This document shows, in pieces, positions 41,383 to 50,731 of a stretch of DNA of 64,000 nt; within the stretch, counting starts at the first letter, position 1; each line of letters starts with the position of its first letter. The stretch covers positions 397,345 to 461,344 of the forward strand of contig NZ_QBFD01000046.1 of the NCBI RefSeq assembly GCF_003335585.1. Reading direction: 5' to 3'. The translations under genes were made by a program, and so were the position numbers. The notes under the pieces are model-generated. The model searched no databases, was not told where the DNA came from, and saw only the letters and a program-made list of their open reading frames with translations. This stretch comes from Sulfitobacter sp. DFL-14 (lineage in GTDB: Bacteria > Pseudomonadota > Alphaproteobacteria > Rhodobacterales > Rhodobacteraceae).

Positions 41383-42897
41383 ATGACATTGAAAAACCTG
41401 ATGACCGGCACTGCGCTGAGCCTGTTGGCCGCCGCACCCGCATTTGCGGACAAGGCCGATGACACGCTGCGTGTGGCCTTCACCAAGGAACTGGAATCGG
41501 TCGACACCTATTACAATTCTGCGCGCGAAGGGATTCTGTTCACCCGCGGCGTCTGGGACGCCCTGTTGTTCCGCGACCCGATCTCGGGCGAAATCTCGGG
41601 CAACCTTGCGACCGAATGGACCTGGATTGACGATGTCACCGTCGAATTCAAACTGCGTGAGGGCGTGACCTTTCACAACGGCGAGGTCTTCAACGCCGAC
41701 GATGTGGTCCACACGGTCAATTTTGTCACCAACCCGGACAACGGCGTCAAGGTGATGACCAACGTCAGCTGGATGAAGAGCGCGGAGAAGGTTGACGATA
41801 ATACCGTCCGCATCATTCTGAATGCGCCCTTCCCGCCGGCCGAAGAATATCTGGCAAGCGTTGTCGTCATGTATCCCGACGAATATTACGCCGAAGTCGG
41901 TCCGACCGGCATGAACACCAATCCCGTGGGCACCGGCCCCTACAAGGTCGACAAGGTCGAAGCAGGCAAACTCTACGAGCTGAGCCTGAACGAAAACTAT
42001 CACGATAGCCCCAAGGGCAAGGGCAAGATCGGCAAGATCGAGGTCAAAACGATCCCCGACATGAACACCCAGGTGGCCGAGCTGTTCAACGGCGGTCTGG
42101 ATTTCCTGTGGAACGTGCCCGCCGATCAGGCAGAGAAACTGGCCGAGATGGATGACCGTTTTGACGTGGTCAACGCGCAGGCGATGCGCATCGGCTATAT
42201 CACGATGGACGCCCAGGGCGCCGTCGATCCCGATGGCCCGATGACCAAGAAAGCGGTACGTCAGGCGATCTATCACGCCATCGACCGTCAGGCGATTGTC
42301 GATGCGCTGGTCAAAGGGTCCTCCGAAATCGTGAATGCAGGCTGCGCACCGATCCAGTTCGGTTGCGACCTTACCGTCAAGTCCTATGACTATGACCCGG
42401 AGAAGGCCAAGGCGCTGCTGGCCGAAGCCGGTTATCCCGATGGTTTCGAGATCGACTTCTACGCCTACCGCGACCGGCCCTATGCCGAAGCGCTCATGGG
42501 CTTTCTGAATGCGGTCGGGATCAAGACCAACTTCAACTACCTGCAATACGCCGCCCTGCGCGAGAAACGTACAAAGGACGAGGTGCCGATTTCCTTCCAG
42601 ACATGGGGATCCTATTCGCTGCCCGACGTCTCGGCGATCACCGGTGAATTCTTTACCGGTGGCGAGCTGGACGATGCGCATGACCCGGAAATCATCGAAT
42701 GGGTGAAAGAAGCAGGTTCCATCACCGACCGTGCCAAGCGTGAAGAGCTCTACAGCAAGGCACATGCCAAGATCGCCGAAGAGGCTTATTGGGTGCCGCT
42801 GTGGACCTACAACGTGAACTATGTGCTCAGCAAAGAGCTGGACTACACACCCACAGACGACGAAGTCATCCGTTTCGCGGACTTCGCCTGGAAATAA
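41383..42897 (+). CDS. Dipeptide-type ABC transporter substrate-binding protein
   Basis: 504-aa periplasmic receptor with a signal peptide (LKNLMTGTALSLLAAAPAFA). SBP_bac_5 features: LRVAFTKELESVDTYYNSAREGILFTR, VEFKLREGVTFHNGEVFNADDVVHTV, NPVGTGPYKVDKVEAGK. First gene of the long operon; GCGAGGA precedes the ATG. Likely ligands are peptides or related N-compounds, since the genes downstream cleave gamma-glutamyl and amide bonds. The exact ligand is unknown. Confidence 0.92.
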   Translation: MTLKNLMTGTALSLLAAAPAFADKADDTLRVAFTKELESVDTYYNSAREGILFTRGVWDALLFRDPISGEISGNLATEWTWIDDVTVEFKLREGVTFHNGEVFNADDVVHTVNFVTNPDNGVKVMTNVSWMKSAEKVDDNTVRIILNAPFPPAEEYLASVVVMYPDEYYAEVGPTGMNTNPVGTGPYKVDKVEAGKLYELSLNENYHDSPKGKGKIGKIEVKTIPDMNTQVAELFNGGLDFLWNVPADQAEKLAEMDDRFDVVNAQAMRIGYITMDAQGAVDPDGPMTKKAVRQAIYHAIDRQAIVDALVKGSSEIVNAGCAPIQFGCDLTVKSYDYDPEKAKALLAEAGYPDGFEIDFYAYRDRPYAEALMGFLNAVGIKTNFNYLQYAALREKRTKDEVPISFQTWGSYSLPDVSAITGEFFTGGELDDAHDPEIIEWVKEAGSITDRAKREELYSKAHAKIAEEAYWVPLWTYNVNYVLSKELDYTPTDDEVIRFADFAWK

Positions 42898-42903
42898 CAT
42901 TTG

Positions 42904-42935
42904 ACGGGCCGCGCGGCATCTGTTGCGCGGCCCGT
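42904..42935 (+). terminator. Hairpin between binding protein and permease genes
   Basis: ACGGGCCGCGC (42904-42914) and GCGCGGCCCGT (42925-42935) pair perfectly over 11 bp. A short T-rich stretch follows, so partial termination or mRNA stabilisation of the binding-protein part is likely, as in many ABC operons. Confidence 0.7.
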
Positions 42936-42966
42936 GCCTGTTTCTTTGCCCGGAAGGTGACGCACG

Positions 42967-43884
42967 ATGGCCGTCTACATACTCAAACGTTTCGGTCTTG
43001 CCCTCTTGGTGGCCCTGACCGTTTCATTCATCAGTTTCAGCCTGTTGTTCATGGCAGGCGATCCGGCTGTTGCCATTGCGGGCGAAAACGCCAGCTCGGA
43101 AGATATCGCGCTGGTCAACGCACGCTACGGCTTTGACCGGCCGATGATCGTGCAATACGGCGACTGGCTGGGCTCGGCCGTGACAGGTGACCTGGGACGT
43201 TCGTGGTACTTTGACATGTCGGTGACCGAGCTGATTGCCGACCGCCTGACCGTCACCATGAAGCTGGGCCTCTTTGCCATCACGCTTGCGCTGGCGGTGG
43301 CGATCCCGCTGGGCGTGGCTGCGGCGGCCAATCCGAATTCGATAATCGACCGCTTTGCATTGTTTCTGTCCGTGGTCGGCCAGGCCATCCCGTCCTTCTG
43401 GTTCGGCCTGATCCTGATTGTCATCTTCTCGATCAAGATGCGCCTCTTGCCTGCTTCGGGCAATGAGACCTGGCAGCATTTTGTCCTGCCCACCATCGTG
43501 CTGGGCTATTACGCCACCCCCGCGATCATGCGTCTGACGCGGGCGGGCATGATGGAAGTGCTGTCCTCCGACTATATCCGTACCGCGCGGGCCAAGGGGC
43601 TGCGCACGCGCAAGGTGATGTTCAAACATGCCCTGCGCAATGCGATCATTCCCGTGGTCAGCCTGGCGGCAGTCCAGATGGGGTTCATGCTGGGCGGCTC
43701 GATCGTGGTCGAAACCGTCTTTGCCCTGCATGGGGCCGGTTATCTGGCCTGGGAATCCATCGCGCGCAACGACCTGCCGACCATGCAGGCGCTGATCCTG
43801 ATCTTTTCGACCTTCTATATTCTGTTCACCTTCCTGGCTGACGTTCTGAACGCATGGCTGGATCCACGGCTGCGCGTGGGTTGA
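42967..43884 (+). CDS. Dipeptide-type ABC permease 1 (DppB type)
   Basis: 305 aa with six predicted membrane segments, an N-terminal TM beginning LKRFGLALLVALTVSFISFSLLFMAGD, and the EAA loop in DYIRTARAKGLRTRKVMFKHALRNAIIPV. Pairs with the next gene to form the channel. Spaced 70 bases from the receptor gene with a hairpin between. Confidence 0.93.
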   Translation: MAVYILKRFGLALLVALTVSFISFSLLFMAGDPAVAIAGENASSEDIALVNARYGFDRPMIVQYGDWLGSAVTGDLGRSWYFDMSVTELIADRLTVTMKLGLFAITLALAVAIPLGVAAAANPNSIIDRFALFLSVVGQAIPSFWFGLILIVIFSIKMRLLPASGNETWQHFVLPTIVLGYYATPAIMRLTRAGMMEVLSSDYIRTARAKGLRTRKVMFKHALRNAIIPVVSLAAVQMGFMLGGSIVVETVFALHGAGYLAWESIARNDLPTMQALILIFSTFYILFTFLADVLNAWLDPRLRVG

Positions 43885-43892
43885 GGATAGAC

Positions 43893-44804
43893 ATGACCGA
43901 TACAACCACACCCACCGACCAGCCCCTGCAGGCACCCCGCGACAAGCCGCTGACACCCGGACAGGCCCTGCGCAAACGCGCGCTGCACCACAAGGGTCTG
44001 ATGTTTGGTGCCGTCGTCATGCTGATCGTCGTGGGCATTGCAATCTTTGCCCCGCTGCTGACCCAATACGACCCTTACCAGCAAAGCCTTTTGGCCCGCA
44101 TGAAACCCCCGGTCTTTCTGGGCGGCACATCCGAACACTGGCTGGGCACCGACGGGCTGGGCCGCGATTTCTGGGCGCGGCTGGCCTATGGCGCGCGTAT
44201 CTCGCTGATGATCGGCATTCTGGCCGCCGTCATTTCGGGCATCATCGGCTCGACGCTGGGCATTCTGGCCGGCTATTTCGGCGGCAAGGTCGATATGGTC
44301 GTGACCTTCCTGATCAACGTGCGGCTGGCCATGCCCGTCGTGCTGGTGGCGCTGGCCGTCGTGGCGCTGTTCGGCGGCTCGCTGGTTGTTGTCGTCTCGG
44401 TTCTGGGTCTGTTGCTGTGGGACCGCTTTGCCGTGGTGCTGCGCTCGGCCACGATGCAGGTGCGCGAACAGGAATATGTCGCCGCAGCCGAAGTGCTGGG
44501 CGCCTCGCTGCCGCGCATCCTGTTCAAGGACATCCTGCCCAATGTGATGAACCACCTGATCGTGATCTTCACGCTGGAAATGGCCCATGCCATTATCCTT
44601 GAGGCGGCGCTGTCCTTCCTCGGGCTTGGCGTGCAACCGCCCACCCCCTCCTGGGGCCTGATGATTTCGGAAGGCAAGGACATGCTGCTGTTCGAACCCT
44701 GGCTGATCACCATTCCCGGCGTGGCGCTGTTCTTTCTTGTTCTCGCCATCAACATGCTGGGCGATGGCCTGCGCGATGTCACCGCACCGGAGGGGCGCAA
44801 CTGA
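43893..44804 (+). CDS. Dipeptide-type ABC permease 2 (DppC type)
   Basis: 303 aa. The ATG at 43893 with GAGGATAG upstream is the natural start; an in-frame upstream extension lies inside the preceding gene. N-terminal cytoplasmic tail with a proline-rich start, TM segments including GLMFGAVVMLIVVGIAIFAPLL, a GTDGLGRDFWARLAYGARISL motif, and the EAA loop EYVAAAEVLGASLPRILFKDILPNVMNHL. The stop overlaps the next start (TGATG). Confidence 0.93.
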   Translation: MTDTTTPTDQPLQAPRDKPLTPGQALRKRALHHKGLMFGAVVMLIVVGIAIFAPLLTQYDPYQQSLLARMKPPVFLGGTSEHWLGTDGLGRDFWARLAYGARISLMIGILAAVISGIIGSTLGILAGYFGGKVDMVVTFLINVRLAMPVVLVALAVVALFGGSLVVVVSVLGLLLWDRFAVVLRSATMQVREQEYVAAAEVLGASLPRILFKDILPNVMNHLIVIFTLEMAHAIILEAALSFLGLGVQPPTPSWGLMISEGKDMLLFEPWLITIPGVALFFLVLAINMLGDGLRDVTAPEGRN

Positions 44805-46441
44805 TGACTGATCCTATCCTGTCCATCCAGAACCTGACCGTTGACCTGCCCAAGGCCGCCGACCGCGACCATGCCGTCGAAAACCTGTCCTTGCAGGTCA
44901 TGCCCAAGGAAATCGTCTGTATCGTGGGCGAAAGCGGCTCGGGCAAGTCGATCACCGCCTTCACCACCATGGGTCTGTTGCCGCAGGCACTAACACCCTC
45001 GCAGGGCGAAATCCGTTTTGATGGACACGACCTGCTGAAACTGTCGAAACGCGCCCACAGCGATCTGCGGGGCCGTCGCATGGCAATGATCTTTCAGGAA
45101 CCGATGTCGGCCCTGAACCCCTGCTATTCCGTGGGCGACCAGATCGAGGAGATGTTCCAGCAGCACACCGATCTGGGTGTCGCCGAACGCAAGGCGCGCA
45201 CGATCAGGCTGCTGGAAGAGGTGCACCTGCCCGACCCGCCGCGTCTCTACAACTCCTACCCGCACCAGCTGTCGGGCGGCCAGCGCCAGCGCATCGTGAT
45301 CGCCATGGCTCTGGCCCTGGACCCTGCGCTGCTGATCGCGGACGAACCGACAACGGCGCTGGACCTGTCGACGCAGCAGCAGATCCTGCACCTGTTCAAG
45401 GAGCTGCGCGAAAAACACGACGCCGGCATCATGTTCGTCACCCACGACTTTGACGTGGTGGCCGAGATTGCCGACCGCGTTGTGGTGATGCAGCACGGCA
45501 AGATTGTCGAACAGGGCAGCGCCGAAGAGGTCCTGAACCGCCCGCAACACCCCTACACCCGCCTGCTGATCGACGCTGTGCCCCGCCGCACCCGCGACGT
45601 CCCCGCGCCGATCACCAGCCACGAAGTGCTGAAGGTGTCGAACCTGAACAAGACCTATCACGTGGCCGGGGGCATGTTCCGTCCCGCGCGTACCGTGCAT
45701 GCCTGCAAGGATGTGAACTTTACCGTCCATCAGGGCGAAACCCTGGGCATCGTGGGCGAAAGTGGCTCGGGCAAGTCGACGCTGGTCAAATGCCTGATCC
45801 GTTTGGAAGACCCCGAAAGCGGTGTTGTCTCGGTCGAAGGCAAGGACATTGCCCTGATGTCGCGCCACGACCTGCACCCCTATCGCAAACACATCCAGAT
45901 CGTGTTTCAGGACCCCTATGGCTCGCTCAACCCGCGCCGTACAATTGGCGACCAGCTGGTCGAGGGGCCGGTGAACTTTGGCGAGAACCGCGCGAAGGCG
46001 ATGGAACGCGCCCGCGAGCTGATGAAGATCGTACGGCTCGATCCCGAGGTGCTGAACCGCTATCCCAACCAGTTCTCGGGTGGCCAACGCCAGCGGATCT
46101 GCATCGCACGCGCCCTGATGGTCGAACCGAAAATCCTGATCGCGGATGAAGCTGTGTCAGCGCTGGACGTTTCAGTGCAAAAAGAGGTGCTGAAGCTGCT
46201 GAACGAAATCCGCGACCGCATGGGGCTGACCGTTCTGTTCATCACCCACGACCTGCGTGTCGCCGCACAGGTTTGTGACACGCTGATCGTCATGCAGCAG
46301 GGCGATGTGGTGGAACGCGGCACCGTGGAAGAGGTCTTTGGCGCGCCGTCTCACCCCTACACCAGGATGCTGCTGGATGCGCAGCCGGGCAAACATTGGG
46401 ATGTGCCCGACATCGCAACCCTGCCCCCGGCGGTCGCATGA
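44804..46441 (+). CDS. Fused dipeptide-type ABC ATPases (DppD-DppF fusion)
   Basis: 545 aa with two ABC domains: Walker A GESGSGKS twice (near residues 45 and 322), signature [15 protein letters not shown] and [15 protein letters not shown], and Walker [13 protein letters not shown] and [12 protein letters not shown]. In many bacteria these are separate proteins; here they are one. The second domain lacks the canonical Glu-Pro after Asp (DEAVSALD). The stop overlaps the next start by 4 bases. Confidence 0.94.
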   Translation: MTDPILSIQNLTVDLPKAADRDHAVENLSLQVMPKEIVCIVGESGSGKSITAFTTMGLLPQALTPSQGEIRFDGHDLLKLSKRAHSDLRGRRMAMIFQEPMSALNPCYSVGDQIEEMFQQHTDLGVAERKARTIRLLEEVHLPDPPRLYNSYPHQLSGGQRQRIVIAMALALDPALLIADEPTTALDLSTQQQILHLFKELREKHDAGIMFVTHDFDVVAEIADRVVVMQHGKIVEQGSAEEVLNRPQHPYTRLLIDAVPRRTRDVPAPITSHEVLKVSNLNKTYHVAGGMFRPARTVHACKDVNFTVHQGETLGIVGESGSGKSTLVKCLIRLEDPESGVVSVEGKDIALMSRHDLHPYRKHIQIVFQDPYGSLNPRRTIGDQLVEGPVNFGENRAKAMERARELMKIVRLDPEVLNRYPNQFSGGQRQRICIARALMVEPKILIADEAVSALDVSVQKEVLKLLNEIRDRMGLTVLFITHDLRVAAQVCDTLIVMQQGDVVERGTVEEVFGAPSHPYTRMLLDAQPGKHWDVPDIATLPPAVA

Positions 46442-48027
46442 GCGGGTCGTTTTCGCGCAGCCAGCAGACCCGTAAGCCGGGTGTCACCGCCACGTCGGGC
46501 GGCGTCGTTGCGGCCCAGCATGTGCGCGCCGCCGAAGTTGGCGCCGAAGTCCTTGCCGCAGGCGGTGACGCGGTCGACGCCGCCGTCGCCGTCAGCTTTG
46601 CCATCGGTGTTGTCGAACCGTGGATGTCCGGCCCCATGGGCGGCGGTGCCATGATGCTGTGGCGCGCCGACGAAGGCCGCGCCCATGCGCTGAACTATGG
46701 CATGCGGTCATCGGCCACGCTGGACGTGTCGCACTATCCGCTTTCGGGTGCCGGCAAGGCCTCTGACCTGTTCCCATGGGAAGCCGTAGTTGAGGACCGC
46801 AATGTGACTGGTGCCACCTCGGTCGCCGTGCCTGGCACGATGGCGGGCATTTCCGCCGCGCATGGCCGCTTTGGCCGGATGCCCTGGGATACGCTGCTGG
46901 CCCCCGCTGTGGACCTTGCCAAACAGGGCTTGCACGTGGATTGGTACGCGGCCCTCATCATCGCCTCCAGCGCCCGCGATCTGGCGCGCGACCCGGATTC
47001 CGCCGCGCTTTATCTAGATGACGGTATCTGGCCCAAGGGTTCCGGCTGGACCGCGCTGGCCGATCAACGGCTGGATCAGAGCAAGATGGCCGAGACGCTG
47101 GAACAACTCGCCCGCGAAGGCGAAGAGGCGTTCTATCGGGGCGACATCGCCGCCGCCCTCGTGCGCGATGTCACCGACAAGGGCGGTTTTCTGTCCATGG
47201 AGGACATGCGCGATTACCGCGTCACATGGTCCGATCCTCTGGCAATCCCCTTCCGTGATGGCACCCTGCACGCCATGCCCGGCCTGACCGCCGGCCCGAC
47301 GCTGGCCGATACGCTGACCCGCTGGCAGCATGGCTATGACGCCACCGATGCGGACAGCCCCGCCGCCTATGTCTCCCGCGCCAACGGGCTGCGCGCGGCC
47401 TATGCCGAACGGCTGACCAATATGGGCGACCACGAAAGCGCCAAGGCCCCCGGCTGCACCACGCATTTTTCCATCGTCGACAGCGCGGGCAACATGGTGG
47501 CGATGACACAAACCCTGCTGTCGATCTTCGGCTCCAAGGTGGTGTCGCCCTCGACCGGCCTGAACCTGAACAACGGCATCATGTGGTTCGACCCGGAGCC
47601 GGGCAAGCCCAACTCTCTGGCCCCTGACAAAGCCTGTCTGATGAACGTCTGCCCCGTCATCGGTGAAACCCCCACCCGCCGCTTTGCGCTGGGGGCCTCG
47701 GGCGGGCGCAAGATCATGCCCGCCGTGGCCCAGATCAGCGGCCACCTGATGGAACAGGGCATGTCGATGCAGGACGCCATCGAAGCGCCCCGTCTGGACG
47801 CCTCGGGCGGTGCGCAGGTGGTGGCGGATGAACGCCTTGCCGGCCCCGTCGCCGACGCGCTGGCCGACAACTTCCCGCTGGCGCTGGCGCAACGGCTGCC
47901 CTTCCCCTTTGCCTTTGCCTGCCCCGCAGGGGTGATGCGCGAGGGCACCACCAATTCCGGCACCACGGAAACCATGTCCCCCTGGGGCGATGGCGTGGCT
48001 GAACCCGAAACCAAAAAGGCCCCTTGA
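46438..48027 (+). CDS. Gamma-glutamyltransferase family protein
   Basis: 529-aa Ntn-hydrolase precursor. Start at 46438 overlaps the ATPase stop (ATGA); 14 further codons upstream are out-of-operon. The nucleophile Thr341 opens the small subunit in GCTTHFSIVDSAGNMVAMT, and NNGIMWFDPEPG and GASGGRKIMPAVAQ follow as in GGTs. No obvious signal peptide, so the enzyme is probably cytoplasmic and acts on imported gamma-glutamyl or related amides. Hydrolase versus transferase cannot be distinguished here. Confidence 0.9.
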   Translation: MSGSFSRSQQTRKPGVTATSGGVVAAQHVRAAEVGAEVLAAGGDAVDAAVAVSFAIGVVEPWMSGPMGGGAMMLWRADEGRAHALNYGMRSSATLDVSHYPLSGAGKASDLFPWEAVVEDRNVTGATSVAVPGTMAGISAAHGRFGRMPWDTLLAPAVDLAKQGLHVDWYAALIIASSARDLARDPDSAALYLDDGIWPKGSGWTALADQRLDQSKMAETLEQLAREGEEAFYRGDIAAALVRDVTDKGGFLSMEDMRDYRVTWSDPLAIPFRDGTLHAMPGLTAGPTLADTLTRWQHGYDATDADSPAAYVSRANGLRAAYAERLTNMGDHESAKAPGCTTHFSIVDSAGNMVAMTQTLLSIFGSKVVSPSTGLNLNNGIMWFDPEPGKPNSLAPDKACLMNVCPVIGETPTRRFALGASGGRKIMPAVAQISGHLMEQGMSMQDAIEAPRLDASGGAQVVADERLAGPVADALADNFPLALAQRLPFPFAFACPAGVMREGTTNSGTTETMSPWGDGVAEPETKKAP

Positions 48028-49416
48028 ATGACCCTGCAAGACTCTGCCCGCGCCAATATCGAAACCTATTTCGACAGCGGTGATTTCCAACGCGATCTGG
48101 CCACGCTGGTGTCCCGTCCCACAGAAAGCCAGGACCCGCGCGGCAAGCCGCACCTGCACGCCTATCTGCACGACGACATGGCGCCGATGCTGGAAGCGAT
48201 GGGATTTACCTGCCAGTTCCACGACAATCCCACGCCCGACGGCCCGCCGATCCTGACCGCCGAGCGGATCGAGGATGCAAGCCTGCCCACGGTCCTGACC
48301 TATGGCCACGGCGACGTGGTGCGCGCGCAAGAGGGCCAGTGGCGCGAGGGGTTGACGCCCTTTGAACTGATCGAGGAAGGCGACCGCCTGTACGGGCGGG
48401 GTGCGGCAGACAACAAGGTGCAGCACCTGATCAACCTGCGCGCGATGCAGGCGGTGCTGAAGGCGCAGGGACATCTGGGCTTTAACACCAAGGTCATCAT
48501 CGAAATGGGCGAAGAGGCCGGATCGCCGGGGCTGAAGGAATTCTGCACCGCCAATGCCGACCTGCTTAAGGCGGATGTGTTCATCGCCTCTGACGGTCCG
48601 CGCCTGCGCCCTGCCGCGCCCACGATCTTTACCGGATCGCGCGGCGGCGCCAGCTTTGACCTTGAGGTCAACCTGCGCGAGGGGGCCAACCATTCGGGCA
48701 ACTTCGGCGGTCTGCTGGCTGATCCCGCAATGATCCTCTCGCACGCGCTGGCCAGCATCACGGACGCGCGCGGTCAGATCCGGGTGCCGGAATGGCGCCC
48801 CACCAGCCTGACACCCCGCATCCGCGAGGTGCTGGCCGCCCTGCCCGCCCATGACACCGGCATCGACCTTGACGCCGATTGGGGTGAAGAGGATCTGAGC
48901 CCGGCCGAGCGCGTGTTCGGCTGGAACAGCTTTGCCATTCTGGCGATGACCGCAGGCGTGCCCGCCGCTCCCCTGAACGCCATCGCAGGATCAGCCCGCG
49001 CCACTTGCCAGCTGCGCTTTGTGGTCGGGACCGACGTTGACGAAATCCTGCCCGCCCTGCGCCGCCATCTGGACCGCGAAGGGTTCGACAAGGTTAAAGT
49101 CGTGGCACATGAACGCAACAGTTTCCCCGCCACACGTCTGGACCCCGATCACCCGATGGTGCGCTTTGCCACCGCCTCGATCGAAAGAAGCGTGGGCATT
49201 GCCCCCGACATCCTGCCGAACCTTGGCGGCTCGTTGCCCAACGACTGCTTTGCCGAGGTGCTGGGCCTGCCGACGATCTGGGTGCCGCATTCCTACGCGG
49301 GCTGCTCGCAGCACGCGCCCAATGAACACATCCTGAAATCCCTGTCGCGTCAGGCGCTGGTGGCGATGACCGGGTTGTTCGCCGATCTGGCCGAACAGGG
49401 CCTGCCGAAGGATTGA
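48028..49416 (+). CDS. M20-family metallopeptidase
   Basis: 462-aa di-zinc peptidase: TYGHGDVV supplies His and the bridging Asp; EMGEEAGSPG has the catalytic Glu-Glu; a central dimerisation domain follows (RGGASFDLEVNLREGANHSG...) and a C-terminal metal His is in VPHSYAGC. Starts directly after the GGT stop. Members include DapE, carboxypeptidase and dipeptidase types; here a dipeptidase role on imported peptides fits the operon. Cytoplasmic. Confidence 0.92.
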   Translation: MTLQDSARANIETYFDSGDFQRDLATLVSRPTESQDPRGKPHLHAYLHDDMAPMLEAMGFTCQFHDNPTPDGPPILTAERIEDASLPTVLTYGHGDVVRAQEGQWREGLTPFELIEEGDRLYGRGAADNKVQHLINLRAMQAVLKAQGHLGFNTKVIIEMGEEAGSPGLKEFCTANADLLKADVFIASDGPRLRPAAPTIFTGSRGGASFDLEVNLREGANHSGNFGGLLADPAMILSHALASITDARGQIRVPEWRPTSLTPRIREVLAALPAHDTGIDLDADWGEEDLSPAERVFGWNSFAILAMTAGVPAAPLNAIAGSARATCQLRFVVGTDVDEILPALRRHLDREGFDKVKVVAHERNSFPATRLDPDHPMVRFATASIERSVGIAPDILPNLGGSLPNDCFAEVLGLPTIWVPHSYAGCSQHAPNEHILKSLSRQALVAMTGLFADLAEQGLPKD

Positions 49417-49420
49417 TCCG

Positions 49421-50731
49421 GTGCCCGTTGCCCCTCAGGACATGATCGCCCTGCGCGACACCGTGCGTGCGGGGCAGTCGGCTCTGTGGGTCAATCCCAC
49501 CTATGTGCCCGCCGCCGACCCCGTGGCGCGCGCCGACCTGAACCAGGCCCGCGATGACTGGGCCATGCTGGCCCCGTTGCTGGCGCGGCTGTTCCCCGAG
49601 CTGGACGTGACAGACGGGCGCATCGCCTCGGACCTGATCGCGGCACCTGCAGGGGCCTTTGGCGACAACGCAGGCACCCTGCTGATCAAGGGCGACCATG
49701 CCCTGCCCGTGGCCGGTTCGATCAAGGCGCGCGGCGGGCTGTTCGAGGTGTTCATCTGCGCCCTTACCCAGGCCCGCGCTGCCGGTGTGCTTGGCCCTGA
49801 TGATCCCGTAACCGCACTGGCAGACATGCGTGATTTCTTTGCCAGCCGCACGATTGCGGTGGGGTCTACCGGCAATCTGGGGCTGAGCGTCGGCATCGCC
49901 GCGCGCGCGCTGGGGTATGCCTGTGTCGTGCATATGTCGAACGACGCCAAACCGTGGAAGGTGGACCGACTGCGCAATCTGGGTGTCGAGGTGGTGTTGC
50001 ACACGGCGGATTACTCCACCGCCGTCGCCGCCGCGCGCGATGCCACCGCAGATGATCCCGACAGCTATTTTGTCGACGATGAATCCTCGGAACTGCTGTT
50101 TCGCGGCTACAGCGCGGCGGCGGCGGAACTGGCCGCTCAACTGGACGCGATGGGCATCACAATCGGCCCCGACCGCCCGCTGTGCCTCTACCTGCCCTGC
50201 GGCATCGGTGGCGCGCCGGGTGGCATCGCCTATGGCGCGCGGGCGATGTTCGGCCCCCATGCGCACAGCTTCTTTGTCGAGCCGCAGCAATCCGCCTCGG
50301 CCCTGTGCCAGATGGCATTTGATGCGCCCTCGGTCCACGATCTGGGCCTCAGCAACCGGACCGAGGCCGACGGCATGGCCGTCGCCACCCTGTCGCCACT
50401 GGTGCGCGCGCGTATGCAAGACCGACTGGCAGGGGTCTGCACCGTTGGCGATGCCGACATGCTGCGCTGGGTCGCGGCGGGCCATGCCCACGGGCTGCAA
50501 TTCGAACCCTCGGCCACTGCCGGTTTTGCAGGACCACAGCATTTGATGAACAGCGCGGCGGGCAAGGCGTTTCGCGCGCACCACATGGCGCAGGTTCCCG
50601 ACGAAAACATCGTTCACGTCGTTTGGGCCACCGGCGGGTTGTTCGTCCCTGCCGCTGCCCACCGCGCCTTTCTGGATGCTGCTGCCGCATTGCCTGCGGC
50701 CTATGACCTGCCACAGGAGATCGCCCCATGA
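49421..50731 (+). CDS. dsdA: D-serine ammonia-lyase
   Basis: 436-aa fold-type II PLP enzyme. Schiff-base Lys102 in PVAGSIKARGG, the phosphate cradle GSTGNLGLSVG, and YLPCGIGGAPGGIAYG all match DsdA. Converts D-serine to pyruvate and ammonia through the enamine 2-aminoacrylate. Start is GTG at 49421 with an alternative ATG 7 codons later. Its stop overlaps the amidase start (ATGA). With RidA encoded two genes on, disposal of leaked 2-aminoacrylate is provided in the same transcript. Confidence 0.9.
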   Translation: MPVAPQDMIALRDTVRAGQSALWVNPTYVPAADPVARADLNQARDDWAMLAPLLARLFPELDVTDGRIASDLIAAPAGAFGDNAGTLLIKGDHALPVAGSIKARGGLFEVFICALTQARAAGVLGPDDPVTALADMRDFFASRTIAVGSTGNLGLSVGIAARALGYACVVHMSNDAKPWKVDRLRNLGVEVVLHTADYSTAVAAARDATADDPDSYFVDDESSELLFRGYSAAAAELAAQLDAMGITIGPDRPLCLYLPCGIGGAPGGIAYGARAMFGPHAHSFFVEPQQSASALCQMAFDAPSVHDLGLSNRTEADGMAVATLSPLVRARMQDRLAGVCTVGDADMLRWVAAGHAHGLQFEPSATAGFAGPQHLMNSAAGKAFRAHHMAQVPDENIVHVVWATGGLFVPAAAHRAFLDAAAALPAAYDLPQEIAP

